DNA of 64,000 nucleotides from Streptomyces sp. NBC_01451 (GTDB lineage: Bacteria > Actinomycetota > Actinomycetes > Streptomycetales > Streptomycetaceae). The notes beneath the pieces were generated by a model, which was not told the DNA's origin, did no database searches, and saw only the letters and a program-made list of their open reading frames with translations. Both the position numbers and the translations under genes were made by a program. This document shows positions 54,150-63,366 of this stretch, piece by piece. The stretch is from NCBI RefSeq assembly GCF_036227485.1, contig NZ_CP109479.1:3100001-3164000 (forward strand), in the 5' to 3' direction. Each line of letters starts with the position of its first letter. Position 1 is the first letter of the stretch.

Positions 54150-54845
54150 TCAGTAGTAGTTGTTGGCCTGCCAGAAGTTCCACGCGCCGCACGGGCTGTC
54201 GTAGCGGTCGTTCATGTAACTCAGGCCCCACTTGATCTGGGTGGCCGGGTTCGTCGCCCAGTCGGCACCCGCCGAGGACATCTTGGAGCCCGGAAGCGCC
54301 TGCATGAGACCGTACGCGTCGGAACTGGGGTTGTCCGCCTGGTAGTTCCAGCTGGACTCGTGGTCCACGATGTTGCTGAAGCACTGGAACTGGTCGGCCG
54401 GGACGATCTGGCGCGCCATCTCCTGGACCTGCGCAACGGTGTACGAGGACTGCACCGGGAAGCTGGACGCGTCGCGCGTCGCGGAACGGCTGGCGGCCTC
54501 TTCCGCTTCCTTGCGCGCCTTCGCCTCGGCCTCGGCCTTCTCGGCGGCCTTCTGCTTGGCCACCGCGTCCTTGGCGGCCTGCTTGCGGGCAGACTCCTCG
54601 GCGTCCTTCTTGGCGGTGGCGTCGGCGGCGATGGCCTGGATGTCGGCCTGCTGCGTCAGGGACGCGGTCTGCACCTCGGCCTGGGAGCCCACGGGAATGT
54701 CCGTGAGCAGCGTGGTGTCGCCTACCAGGGCCTCGGCGTCGTTGGGGGTCCCGGTGCTGCCCGAGGCCACACCTGTAACTGCGCCGACAGCGGTGACCGC
54801 GGTGGCCGAAGCCACTGCGAGTCCCCGGACCGAAATCCGGCTCAC
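54150..54845 (-). CDS. secreted transglycosylase (SLT) domain protein
   Basis: 231 residues. Signal peptide VSRISVRGLAVASATAVTAV; a charged Ala/Lys/Glu coiled-coil of about 65 residues; C-terminal SLT lytic transglycosylase domain with the catalytic Glu in VDHESSWNYQA, AYGLMQALPGSKM and MNDRYDSPCGAWNFWQ. The GTG at 54845 is chosen because GGAAGGA sits five bases upstream; an upstream ATG (54863) is less well placed. Exported peptidoglycan-cleaving enzyme, probably in growth or development. Confidence 0.9.
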   Translation of the reverse strand: MSRISVRGLAVASATAVTAVGAVTGVASGSTGTPNDAEALVGDTTLLTDIPVGSQAEVQTASLTQQADIQAIAADATAKKDAEESARKQAAKDAVAKQKAAEKAEAEAKARKEAEEAASRSATRDASSFPVQSSYTVAQVQEMARQIVPADQFQCFSNIVDHESSWNYQADNPSSDAYGLMQALPGSKMSSAGADWATNPATQIKWGLSYMNDRYDSPCGAWNFWQANNYY

Positions 54846-55324
54846 ACGGTTTCCTTCCAGCATCGCCCGCTTCGGTGACCCTGGCGGACGCAATCTTGCC
54901 CCCAAGACACTGGCCTCCCAACTGCGGGGTCACGGGAGACACGGGCCCGGTGGGCAACTCCTTTACGGGGAGCGCCGCATGGTGCGCGGGCGGCATACGA
55001 CGACGGTATGGAGTTGAAGGCGGTGCTTCGGTGCTGCCGTACTACTGGTGGTACAGATGTGTCGTATGCGGGGCCTGACAGGAGTGAGACTCTGCCGCAC
55101 CCGGACGCCGGGTGGCAATTCCGAGTTGCGTGTGAAAGCTCACACCTCGTTTGTCCCTGGTGATTTGAGGAAAGCCGCAGACGCGGAAGCGCCGCCCGGC
55201 TAGGCTCTACGCCTTTGCCGGACGGCGCCCGTTCTGTGAACTCCCCGGTAACCGGACGCAATTGCCCAATTGCCCGAGCGGGTCCCCATCCGCCCAACAC
55301 CTGCCCAACATCTGACCAACAGGG
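54846..55324. other. 479-bp stretch upstream of the SLT gene
   Basis: Long leader/promoter region of the SLT gene lying before the phoH stop. I looked for a c-di-AMP (ydaO-type) riboswitch, common before streptomycete cell-wall hydrolase genes, and could not assemble its conserved core. No gene recognised. Confidence 0.4.
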
Positions 55325-56650
55325 TCAGATCTGCCCGTCCTCCAGCATTTCGGTCACCAGGGCCGCGATCTGCGACCGCTCGGACCGGTTGAGGGTGACG
55401 TGCGCGAAGAGCGGGTGTCCCTTCAGCTTCTCGACGACGGCTACGACACCGTCGTACCGGCCGACCCGCAGATTGTCCCGCTGCGCCACGTCATGGGTGA
55501 GAATCACCCGGGAGTTGGCGCCGATCCGGGACAGCACGGTGAGCAGGACGTTCCGCTCCAGCGACTGTGCCTCGTCCACGATCACGAACGCGTCGTGGAG
55601 CGACCGGCCGCGGATGTGGGTGAGGGGCAGCACTTCGAGCATGCCGCGCGAGGTGATCTCCTCGATGACCTCGCGGCTGGTGACCGCGGACAGCGTGTCG
55701 AAGACCGCCTGCGCCCAGGGACCCATCTTCTCGGACTCGGAGCCGGGCAGATAGCCGAGTTCCTGCCCGCCCACCGCGTACAGCGGCCGGAAGACCATCA
55801 CCTTCTGGTGCTGCCGCCGCTCCAGCACGGCCTCCAGACCGGCGCACAGCGCCAGCGCCGACTTGCCGGTGCCGGCCCGGCCACCCATCGACACGATCCC
55901 GATGTCCGGATCGAGAAGGATGTCGAGTGCGATCCGCTGCTCGGCGCTCCTCCCCTTGATACCGAACGCTTCGCGATCCCCGCGCACCAGGCGGACGTTG
56001 CCCTCGGCCGTGACTCGCCCCAGGGCCTTGCCGCGCTCCGACTGGATCGTCAGACCGGTGTGCACCGGCAGGTCGGCGGCCTCGGGGACGTAGGCGTGCC
56101 CTTCCTCGAAGAGGAGGTCCACCTGTTCGCCCGGCAGGGTCAGTTCGGACATTCCGGTCCAGCCGGACGAGCCCGTGATGGCCAGCTCCGCGCGGTACTC
56201 CTCGGCGAGGAGCCCGACGGACGAGGCCTTGATCCTGAGTGGCAGGTCCTTCGACACGACCGTGACGTCGTACCCCTCGGCCTGCAGATTGCGGGCGACC
56301 GCGAGGATGCGGGAGTCGTTGTCCCCCAGGCGATAGCCGCTTGGCAGCACGCTGGGGTCCGAGTGGTTGAGTTCGACACGAACGGTCCCGCCCAGCTCCC
56401 CGATCGGAATCGGGGCGTCGAGACGACCGAACCGGACCCGGAACTCGTCCAGCAGGCGCAGCGCCTGCCGGGCGAAGTACCCGAGTTCGGGATGGTGCCG
56501 TTTGGCCTCCAGTTCCGTGACCACGACGATCGGCAGCACGACTTCGTGCTCCTCGAAGCGGTTCAGGGCGCCTGGGTCGGCCAGCAGGACGCTGGTGTCG
56601 ATGACATAGGTGCGCCGGTCTGGCATACGGCGCTTTGTGCTGGTCACCAC
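55325..56650 (-). CDS. PIN-PhoH fusion protein (PhoH2-type)
   Basis: 441 residues. N-terminal PIN nuclease domain ([36 protein letters not shown]: the acidic residues are present) and C-terminal PhoH ATPase: [17 protein letters not shown]alker [10 protein letters not shown] Walker [12 protein letters not shown]. Such fusions act as RNA unwinding/degrading enzymes. GTG start. Separated by about 370 bp from uppS upstream. Confidence 0.93.
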   Translation of the reverse strand: MVTSTKRRMPDRRTYVIDTSVLLADPGALNRFEEHEVVLPIVVVTELEAKRHHPELGYFARQALRLLDEFRVRFGRLDAPIPIGELGGTVRVELNHSDPSVLPSGYRLGDNDSRILAVARNLQAEGYDVTVVSKDLPLRIKASSVGLLAEEYRAELAITGSSGWTGMSELTLPGEQVDLLFEEGHAYVPEAADLPVHTGLTIQSERGKALGRVTAEGNVRLVRGDREAFGIKGRSAEQRIALDILLDPDIGIVSMGGRAGTGKSALALCAGLEAVLERRQHQKVMVFRPLYAVGGQELGYLPGSESEKMGPWAQAVFDTLSAVTSREVIEEITSRGMLEVLPLTHIRGRSLHDAFVIVDEAQSLERNVLLTVLSRIGANSRVILTHDVAQRDNLRVGRYDGVVAVVEKLKGHPLFAHVTLNRSERSQIAALVTEMLEDGQI

Positions 56651-57019
56651 GGAAGGACGTACCCCCTCGGATGAGGTCGGGGAGCGACGAAGGAGATCTG
56701 GACCGGTCGACGGCCGCTGTGCGCGGGCCGAGAACCGGCCCTCCGCCTGTTCGCCCGTGCTGTGACCACACGGTCGGGCTGGTGCAAAGGGCCTCCCGGG
56801 CGGACGGCCCCGTGCCGTCCGCTGAGATACGACACCCGTGGTTCGGGTGTCGACCTGCTTGGCTTATGCCCTCGAACATGCGCGGCCATGCCACACCGCG
56901 GGACGGCGCGCTGGTGAACTCCTTGTTACTTCTGTCCCAGAGCCCTCGAAGGGCGCGACGAACCGGGCGGCCTGCCCTCATCGGACCGCGGCGGAAGAAC
57001 CGCACGTCCAGCGGAGCGC
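56651..57019. other. 369-bp stretch between uppS and phoH
   Basis: Holds the 8-bp hairpin at 56830-56852 and presumably the phoH promoter. No gene seen. Confidence 0.5.
56830..56852 (-). terminator. small hairpin downstream of uppS
   Basis: CGACACCC/GGGTGTCG stem, 7-nt loop, 168 bp past the uppS stop. Confidence 0.4.
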
Positions 57020-57796
57020 TCAGCCGCCGTAGCGCCGGTGGCGGGCCGCGTAGTCGCGCAGGGCGCGCAGGAAGTCGACCTTGCGGAAGGCCGGCCAGAA
57101 GACCTCACAGAAGTAGTACTCCGAGTGGGCCGTCTGCCAGAGCATGAACCCGGACAGCCGCTGCTCGCCGCTGGTACGGATGACGAGGTCGGGGTCGGGC
57201 TGGTCGCTGGTGTAGAGGTGCTTGCCGATCAGGTCGATGTCGACGGTCTCGGCGAGTTCCTCCAGCGAGGTGCCCTTGTCGTGGGCGTCGAGCATCATCG
57301 AGCGCACGGCGTCGGCGATCTCCTGCCGGCCGCCGTAGCCGATGGCGACGTTGACCAGTATCCCGTCCGCCACGTGCGCGGTGGCCTCCTCGGCCTCCTT
57401 GAGCTGGGTCTGCAACTGCCCGGGGAGCAGATCGAGGTTGCCGACGTGGTGGACGCGCCAGCGGCCGTCGGCGGCGAGGGAGGTCACGACGTTCTCGATG
57501 ATCTCCAGGAGTGGTGCCAGTTCCTCCGGCGGACGGTTCACGTTGTCCGTGGAGAGCAGCCAGAGGGTGACGACCTCGACATCGGTCTCGGAGCACCAGC
57601 CGAGGAACTCCTCGATCTTGTCCGCGCCGGCCCGGTGTCCCTGGGCGGTGGTGGAGCCCGCCGCCTTCGCCCAGCGCCGGTTGCCGTCCACGATGACACC
57701 GATGTGCTTCGGCACCTGGTCGTGGTCGAGGTGGCCCTCCACCCTGCGTGTGTAGACCCTGACCAGCAGTCGGCGCAGGTTGTCGCGCAGGTTCAC
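57020..57796 (-). CDS. uppS: isoprenyl (undecaprenyl) diphosphate synthase
   Basis: 258 residues; makes the long cis-prenyl carrier lipid for cell-wall synthesis. HIGVIVDGNRRWAKAAG carries the catalytic Asp, RTSGEQRLSGFMLWQ and EYYFCEVFWPAFRKVDF the diphosphate- and metal-binding C-terminal segments. GTG at 57796 (VNLRDNLRRLLVRVY) is the start that fits the family; the frame stays open for another 600 bp upstream but carries no motif there. Confidence 0.95.
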   Translation of the reverse strand: MNLRDNLRRLLVRVYTRRVEGHLDHDQVPKHIGVIVDGNRRWAKAAGSTTAQGHRAGADKIEEFLGWCSETDVEVVTLWLLSTDNVNRPPEELAPLLEIIENVVTSLAADGRWRVHHVGNLDLLPGQLQTQLKEAEEATAHVADGILVNVAIGYGGRQEIADAVRSMMLDAHDKGTSLEELAETVDIDLIGKHLYTSDQPDPDLVIRTSGEQRLSGFMLWQTAHSEYYFCEVFWPAFRKVDFLRALRDYAARHRRYGG

Positions 57797-58480
57797 GTTT
57801 TTGTCAGCCCCTCCGTACGGATCGGACAGGCGCGGCCGGGCGCAATCCCTGGCGCGATTCCTGCCCGTGTGGTGGTCCTCGGGGTTGGCGATCCCCGGAG
57901 GGGAAGCGTACCGCTGCGGGAAGGGGCGTCCTGCGCCCGGGGGAACGGGGGCCTCGCACCCGGGTGTGCCACGGCTGCGCCAGGCATGGGCCGGGCGTGG
58001 GCCGCGGGCACGAAAGGGGAGCTTGCCGCCCGAGAGGCAGGGAGAAGGGGGCCGTCGGGAAGAGGGTCGGAGAGCGGCGGTATCCGGCTGCTCCGGCCGG
58101 GCACAAAAAACGGGCCGGTCCGTGGGGGGGAGACGGACCGGCCCGAGGGGGGGCTTCCACCATAACCCTTCGTAAGTGATGCTGCGTACATCGGCGCGGA
58201 AAACTACTCTCCGAAGTCGTCCGGCAACGCGTGGATGGCCTCGGAAGTACGTTTTCACGGTCGGATCATGGCTGAAAAGCAGCTGATTCCCAGGAAATAT
58301 CGCGGGATCTATGGAGATCCAAAGGGACCGGGCGGGTTTCACCCCCCTGTCGAACACCCCGGACCGTCCCACCGCCATTCGGGTGCCGGACGGGTTCGCG
58401 CGGGTCGCCGGGCCCGGCATCCCTCCCAGGAGCGACCCGGTCGCGAACGCTCGCTTGACGTCCTCGCTAACTTCACAGCC
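57797..58480. other. 684-bp stretch with a small-RNA candidate
   Basis: Contains the uppS promoter region and, on the minus strand, the C-rich hairpin RNA at 58105-58195. On the plus strand a DUF192 leader of about 280 bp remains. No protein gene recognised. Confidence 0.5.
58105..58195 (-). ncRNA. candidate C-rich-loop small RNA with T-tract terminator
   Basis: On the minus strand a perfect 13-bp stem (58133-58145 with 58111-58123) encloses a 9-nt loop containing C7, followed directly by T6 (58105-58110): a true intrinsic terminator, rare in Streptomyces. Another C7 run (58147-58153) stands just before the stem. TAGTTT (58199-58204), with TTGCCG 15 bp upstream, could be the promoter. Two C-rich elements, short length and lack of an open frame resemble actinobacterial 6C-type small RNAs; identity is not proved. 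Confidence 0.6.
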
Positions 58481-58837
58481 ATGGCCACGTTCACCACCAC
58501 TCAGACACCGGAGCCGATTCCACTGGAGGTCGCCGAGTCGGGACGGGCACGGCGACGCGGGCTGCTGGGCCGGGACGGAATCGAGGGCGCGCTACTGCTG
58601 ACGCCCGCGAGTTCTGTGCACACGTTCGGGATGCGGTTCGCGATCGACGTCGCCTACCTCGACGGAAAGGCGCGGGTCCGGGCGGTAAGGACCATGCGAC
58701 CGGGCCGAGTTGGACTGCCCCGCCCCTGGGTGCGCTCGGTCCTGGAGGCGGAGGCCGGGTCTCTGGAGAGGTGGGGCGTACGCCGGGGTGTACGACTCAC
58801 GATCCTGACCGACGATTCAGTGCCGGAGGGCTGCTGA
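58481..58837 (+). CDS. DUF192 protein
   Basis: 118 residues, small beta-barrel of the DUF192 family: IPLEVAESGRARRRGLLGRD, GALLLTPASSVHTFGMRFAI, DVAYLDGKARVRAVRTMRPG. Unlike many members it has no signal peptide. ATG 58481; an open frame continues upstream but enters the low-conservation leader. Function unknown. Confidence 0.75.
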   Translation: MATFTTTQTPEPIPLEVAESGRARRRGLLGRDGIEGALLLTPASSVHTFGMRFAIDVAYLDGKARVRAVRTMRPGRVGLPRPWVRSVLEAEAGSLERWGVRRGVRLTILTDDSVPEGC

Positions 58838-58881
58838 ACAGGCGCGGAGCCGCCTGGCGCGAGCGCCGGGTGAAGAGGCAG

Positions 58882-58914
58882 GGCACCGCGCAGGCCCCTC
58901 CTCTGCGCGGTGCC
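58882..58914 (+). terminator. hairpin behind the DUF192 gene
   Basis: Perfect 12-bp stem (58882-58893 with 58903-58914), 9-nt loop, 44 bp after the stop. Confidence 0.7.
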
Positions 58915-59347
58915 GTCCGCGCGACTTTGCTCACGCGAATTACCTTTGCCCAAATTTACGCGACGCCTCGCCGGACTTGTGGGCCACCGCGATAACGATG
59001 TGGAAACCTCGTGAAACCTTTTCGGGCATATGCCCACATGTCTCACAGGTGAGGAGTGCGGCCACACCGGACGGCACCCCCTCCGCCGAGTTCTCGCCAA
59101 TATTCGGACGGGTGGGAGCGATATCCGGATGTTTGCGGATGATAAGCAGGGAGATGCAACACTTCGCCCGAAATATTCACGGTATGACGGGAGAGGAACC
59201 CTGCCTATCACCTGAGCCAAGACGGCCTCCGGCGACTCGGACGACAGTTACTCGCCAGTTCTGCCTCTCTGGCGGAAGGGGCGCCGCCGCTCGGGACGGG
59301 GCCGTGTGGGCCGGTGCTAGTACATGCCATTCCATGGGATCAATCAG

Positions 59348-59468
59348 GATTCGGCGGGATTCGGCGGGATTCGGCGACGAACGATCCGGCCGAGCGGGAA
59401 AGCCGGCTGGATCTGCGGGGCAGCCGGTCGGTCGGTCGGCTGGTCGGCTGGTCGGCTGGTCGGTCGGC
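59348..59468. repeat. short tandem repeats
   Basis: Three copies of GGATTCGGCG (59348-59377), then, about 50 bp later, GGTCGGTC/GGCTGGTC units (59426-59468) with an 8-bp period. Confidence 0.75.
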
Positions 59469-59479
59469 CTGTGAATCAG

Positions 59480-60304
59480 TCAGCCGGACGGTTTGCGGGC
59501 CTCGAAGAGATGGCGACTGCTGTGTGCCACGAACGACCCCTCGGCCTCGATCCGCTCGTGCAGGGACCGGAGTTGGGGGCGGTAGGCGTCGACAGTGAAC
59601 CCGGGCACCATCCAGATCACCTTCCGCAGGAAGTGCACGACGGCCGCGATGTCGTAGAACTCCATCCGCAACCGCTCTGCGCGCAGTTCGACGATCTCCA
59701 GCCCGGCGGCTTCCGCGTCGGCCCGCTCACGGTCGGGGTGGCGGGCGCCGCGCTGCTCGGCCGGTTGTGGTCCGAGGAAGTGCTCGACGAGTTCGTACGC
59801 GCTGGCGGGCCCGACGTGCTGGGCGAAGTACGTACCGCCGGGTCGCAGGACGCGGGCGATCTCGGTCCAGTGCGGGGCGACGGGGTGCCGGCTGACGACC
59901 AGGTCGAAAGCGTCGGCGGCGAAGGGCAGCGGCGCGTCGTCCGGCACGGCGACGACTGCCGCACCGCGCGGATGGAGCAGGGCTGTGGCCTTGGCGACGT
60001 TCGGCGGCCAGCCCTCGGTGGCGACGGTGAGCGGGGGCAGCTTCGGGGCGGTGTTGAGCACCTCGCCGCCCCCGGTGTGCACGTCGAGGGCGGCGGACAC
60101 ACGGGCCAGCCGCTCCCCCATGGCCCGGGCATATCCCCAGGAGGGCCGCGCCTCGGTGGCTCGGCCCTCGAACCAGGAGAAGTCCCATCCGTCGGTGGGG
60201 ACGGCGGCGCCTTCGGCGAGGAGTCGTTCGAAGGCCGAGGTGTGTACGGGGGTGGCGGGCTCGGGGGTGGCGGGCTCGGGGCTGGTGGGCTCGGGCGCGG
60301 ACAT
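59480..60304 (-). CDS. SAM-dependent methyltransferase (class I)
   Basis: 274 residues. N-terminal Pro/Glu/Thr repeats (TSPEPATPEPATP), then a Rossmann-type methyltransferase: GGGEVLNTAPKLPPLTVATE, DDAPLPFAADAFDLVVSRH, IARVLRPGGTYFAQHVGP. The usual glycine-rich motif I is degenerate, so activity should be treated as probable only. Substrate unknown. Divergent from the DinB gene. Confidence 0.8.
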   Translation of the reverse strand: MSAPEPTSPEPATPEPATPVHTSAFERLLAEGAAVPTDGWDFSWFEGRATEARPSWGYARAMGERLARVSAALDVHTGGGEVLNTAPKLPPLTVATEGWPPNVAKATALLHPRGAAVVAVPDDAPLPFAADAFDLVVSRHPVAPHWTEIARVLRPGGTYFAQHVGPASAYELVEHFLGPQPAEQRGARHPDRERADAEAAGLEIVELRAERLRMEFYDIAAVVHFLRKVIWMVPGFTVDAYRPQLRSLHERIEAEGSFVAHSSRHLFEARKPSG

Positions 60305-60381
60305 GAGGGCGATGTTCGCAGGCAGTTGTCACTGGCCGCTGATAATTTCCGCCGCACGACGGAAGCAGAACGGAAGAAGAG

Positions 60382-60882
60382 GTGGTCCGGGACATGCTGT
60401 ACGCCGATGACGAGACGACGACGCTGCGCGCGAAGCTCGACCAGGAGCGGGACTCGGTGCTGTGGAAGCTGGAGGGACTGAGCGAGGAGCAGGTCCGCAG
60501 GCCGATGACACCGTCGGGGACGAGTCTGCTGGGGCTGGTGAAGCATCTGGCGTCGGTCGAGTACGGCTGGTTCGTGGAGACGTTCGGCCGCGAGACGGAA
60601 CCCTTCTGGTTCGACCCGTATCTGGGGGAGGACATGACCGCGGGCCCGGAGGAGACCACGGCCCAGATCACCGACTTCTACGCGCGCGCCCGAGCCGCCG
60701 CCGACCGCGTACTGACGGAACTTCCCCTGGACACCCTGGGCAAGCCGACATGGCGGGACGACGAGTGCTCGCTGCGCTGGGTCCTGGTCCGCATGACGGC
60801 GGAGACGGCACGGCACGCGGGGCACATGGACATCGTGCGGGAGCTGATCGACGGGGCGACGGGGGAGTACGAACCGTCGTAG
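60382..60882 (+). CDS. DinB/DUF664 family protein
   Basis: 166 residues, four-helix bundle of the DinB superfamily: TLRAKLDQERDSVLWKLEGL, TSLLGLVKHLASVEYGWFV, VLVRMTAETARHAGHMDIV, the His residues forming a putative metal site. Possibly a thiol-dependent transferase. GTG at 60382 with AAGAAGAG upstream; ATG 60394 (MLYADDE) also possible. Confidence 0.85.
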   Translation: MVRDMLYADDETTTLRAKLDQERDSVLWKLEGLSEEQVRRPMTPSGTSLLGLVKHLASVEYGWFVETFGRETEPFWFDPYLGEDMTAGPEETTAQITDFYARARAAADRVLTELPLDTLGKPTWRDDECSLRWVLVRMTAETARHAGHMDIVRELIDGATGEYEPS

Positions 60883-60969
60883 GTCAGGGGCTCATGCTCA
60901 TTGCCTGGTTCAGGCGGTGCGGACGGTGCGGGCTACCGGGGGCAGTGGAGACGCGGGCAAGGGAGGGCT

Positions 60970-61533
60970 TCATGACCTCTCGGTGTCCAGGACGAGCAGG
61001 ATGTGCTCGATGTCGCCGTGGCGGACCGTACCGGTGCGACGGAAGCCGTGCTTTTCGAGGAGGCGGACGGAGGCGGTGTTCCCGACGAAGGGATCGGCAT
61101 AGAGGGGCCGGTTGGTCTCACGCAACAGGAACTGCCCGAGGGCGACGCTCCCTGTCCCTCTCCCCCAGTACGACCGCCCGAGCCAGTACCCGATGAAGCG
61201 ACGGCGGCGTCCACCGACGCCCTGTTCCCCCAGTTCGCCGTGTTCCCCCTGTTCGTCCTCCCACCAGGCGACGATGCTGCCGGCGGGCTCGGTGTCCACG
61301 GTGACCGTCTGCACGAACACGGTGCTGTCGCCGAGGATCTTCGACTTCCAGTGCGCCATGAAGGCGTCCCGAGGTCGTGGCGTGAACCGGGACCGCCGGA
61401 CGGCTTCGGGATCGTTCTCGCACGCGAGCAGAAACTCCAGGTCGGCTTCCACGACATCACGGAGCCGCACGTCGTTGCCGGACCCACCGTCGGTCAGGTC
61501 GCCGGTCGCGTCGCCGGTCACGTTGTCGGTCAT
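60970..61533 (-). CDS. GNAT-family N-acetyltransferase
   Basis: 187 residues. VRLRDVVEADLEFLLACEND, GSIVAWWEDE, GYWLGRSYWGRGTGSVAL (acetyl-CoA loop), NTASVRLLEKHGFRRTGTV. RimJ/RimL-like shape. Contains a short Gly/Glu insertion (GEHGELGEQGVGG). Start ATG 61533 (MTDNVTG); an earlier ATG at 61563 is possible. Confidence 0.88.
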   Translation of the reverse strand: MTDNVTGDATGDLTDGGSGNDVRLRDVVEADLEFLLACENDPEAVRRSRFTPRPRDAFMAHWKSKILGDSTVFVQTVTVDTEPAGSIVAWWEDEQGEHGELGEQGVGGRRRRFIGYWLGRSYWGRGTGSVALGQFLLRETNRPLYADPFVGNTASVRLLEKHGFRRTGTVRHGDIEHILLVLDTERS

Positions 61534-61649
61534 GGTGGGGAGTCTGGCAGGGGGGACTGACATTGAGACGGAGACGTGGAAGACGAGCGGGACCAGAGGA
61601 ACCGGGACGGGCCGGGAAACCTGGGTGGGTCAGGGGAACCGGGGGTGGG

Positions 61650-62534
61650 TCAGGGGACCAGCGGCCGAACGTCCTCCGCGACGAACCGTACGAAGCCCTC
61701 GGGATCGGGGTCGTCCCCGGTCGGCTGAAGGATGACGGTGTCGGCACCGGCCTCGACGAGGCGCCCCACAGCCTCGGCAACGGCACCGGCGTCCCCGGCG
61801 ACGCCGAGATCGGGGACGGAAGCGAGTCCTTCGGCGGCCAGTTCGGCGCTGAGCCGTTCGTGGGCGTGCGGCCCAGTGGCGGCAAGGAGATAGACGACGA
61901 CACGGTGGGTCCACCCGGCGGCTTCCGTCCGGCCGGCGGCCACTCGTCCCTCCTCGATCAGTTGCCGGGCCCGTCGCACCCCGTCGGGAGCGGTACCGGC
62001 ATGGAGGACGGTCCCGTCGGCGACCTCACCGGCCAGCCGCAGCGATCGTGGCCCGGTGGCCCCGGCGAGAAGGGGCAGCCCCGGCTCGGGCGGCCAGCCG
62101 AGGCCGACGTCGTCAAGCTTCACGTACCGCCCGTCGACGGTGACCCGTTCACCGTCGAGCAGTGGGCGCAACGCGAGCAGATACTCCCGCAACAGGGTAA
62201 GCGGCGACGCGACACGTGCCCCGACCTGCCCCATCCAGTCCTGCACACCGTGCCCGAGGCCGAGGATGGCCCGCCCCGGGAACAGACGGTGCAGGGTGGC
62301 GGCCTCCATCGCGGTCAGAGCGACGTTCCGGAGGGGTACGGGGAGCAGGCCGACACCGACTCGAACACGTTCGGTCCAGGCAAGGGCAGCCGCGGCGGCG
62401 GAGACACCGCCTTCGAGGAAACAGTCCTCCCAGAGCCACAGTTCCTCGATCCCGGTGGCATCGGCGAGTCGAGCGACGGCACGCAGCCGTTCGGGCGGGA
62501 GCTGGGGGCGGAAGACGACGCCGAGGCTGGTCAT
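61650..62534 (-). CDS. LLM-class F420-dependent oxidoreductase
   Basis: 294 residues, luciferase-like TIM barrel that uses F420 or FMN. TSLGVVFRPQLPPERL, RVRVGVGLLPVPLRN, HGVQDWMGQVGARVASP, LPLLAGATGPRSLRLAGEVA are typical of actinobacterial F420 enzymes. The C-terminus VEAGADTVILQPTGDDPDPE completes the fold. Substrate unknown; stands alone. Confidence 0.9.
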   Translation of the reverse strand: MTSLGVVFRPQLPPERLRAVARLADATGIEELWLWEDCFLEGGVSAAAAALAWTERVRVGVGLLPVPLRNVALTAMEAATLHRLFPGRAILGLGHGVQDWMGQVGARVASPLTLLREYLLALRPLLDGERVTVDGRYVKLDDVGLGWPPEPGLPLLAGATGPRSLRLAGEVADGTVLHAGTAPDGVRRARQLIEEGRVAAGRTEAAGWTHRVVVYLLAATGPHAHERLSAELAAEGLASVPDLGVAGDAGAVAEAVGRLVEAGADTVILQPTGDDPDPEGFVRFVAEDVRPLVP

Positions 62535-62737
62535 GGGGCCTTCCTATCGAGCGCGGCAGCGCAGTACAACACCATTACTGGTGCCGGCCACCGCTGCTGA
62601 CACGCTCGCACCGGAGGATCACGACGCCCCACCGAAGGCGCGTGACTCGGCGAGCCGAAACCGAGTGAGGCAATCGGCCTCGGGAGGTGCGGTCTGCCGC
62701 GTCCAGTCAGCATGGGAAGGACGCACAGGATTCGGCC

Positions 62738-63364
62738 TCACTCCCCCTTCTGGAACGTCACCTCCACGCGCCGGTTCTTGCGCCGGCCCTGTTCCGAGGA
62801 GTTGTCGGCGATCGGGTAGTCCTCGCTGTAGCCGCGTACCTGGAAGGTGACGTCCGCGCCGAGGCTGGCGGCCAGTTGGTCGTGGACCTGCTCCGCGCGG
62901 TTCTTGGAGAGGGTCAGGCCGTGGGCGTACGAGCCCAGGTTGTCGGTGAAGCCGAAGACCCTGACGGTCGTGGCCTTCTGGGCCTTGATCTCGTCCGCGA
63001 TCGCCTGGATGCGGGAGTTGGCCTCCGGGTTGAGCTTTGAGCTGTCCTTCGGGAACAGGACCTCCGCCTGGAGCGCGAACGTCACGTTCTCGTTCGTCTC
63101 CACTCGGCGTTCCTCGCCGCCCATGTCCTCCACGACCGACTTGATGTCGAGGACCTTGGCCGGGGCGAGCGTGGCGCCGTCGGCCAGCTTCAGGCCGGGG
63201 CTGTTCGGGTCCACTTCGGGGGGTGGAGATGTGGTGACGCTGCCCGGGGGTGCGCTCGGGTCGTCGTCGTCAGCATGGGCTACGGGGGCAGCCAGGGTGA
63301 GGGTGACCAGGACTGCCAGCGCCGTGAGGGTGGTTGCGGTGGGGCAGTGAGTGCGGGGCAGCAC
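62738..63364 (-). CDS. OmpA-family protein
   Basis: 208 residues. Signal peptide VLPRTHCPTATTLTALAVLV ending near APVAHAD; Pro-rich linker; C-terminal OmpA-like peptidoglycan-binding domain: AEVLFPKDSSKLNPEANSRI, VRVFGFTDNLGSYAHGLTLS, RKNRRVEVTF. The GTG start lies 2 bp after the stop of the lipoprotein gene, so the pair is coupled. Probably anchors to the wall. Confidence 0.88.
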   Translation of the reverse strand: MLPRTHCPTATTLTALAVLVTLTLAAPVAHADDDDPSAPPGSVTTSPPPEVDPNSPGLKLADGATLAPAKVLDIKSVVEDMGGEERRVETNENVTFALQAEVLFPKDSSKLNPEANSRIQAIADEIKAQKATTVRVFGFTDNLGSYAHGLTLSKNRAEQVHDQLAASLGADVTFQVRGYSEDYPIADNSSEQGRRKNRRVEVTFQKGE

Positions 63365-63366
63365 GA

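Larger units (their letters stand above)
58838..59479. other. 642-bp stretch without a credible gene
   Basis: Has the terminator hairpin at 58882-58914, the perfect palindrome GGGCATATGCCC (59024-59035) in a less GC-rich patch, and short tandem repeats at 59348-59377 and 59426-59468. No open frame carries a recognisable motif. Confidence 0.5.

Noticed and set aside
54846..55324. c-di-AMP (ydaO) riboswitch before the SLT gene
   Set aside because: The expected conserved core could not be assembled by eye on the minus strand; a covariance search would settle it.
58105..58195. Calling the RNA 6C outright
   Set aside because: The C7 runs fit, but the known 6C RNA is, as I recall, beside a septum-site gene elsewhere in the chromosome; only similarity is claimed.
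57797..58420. N-terminal extension of uppS
   Set aside because: The frame stays open but the extension has no similarity to the enzyme and covers the small-RNA terminator hairpin.
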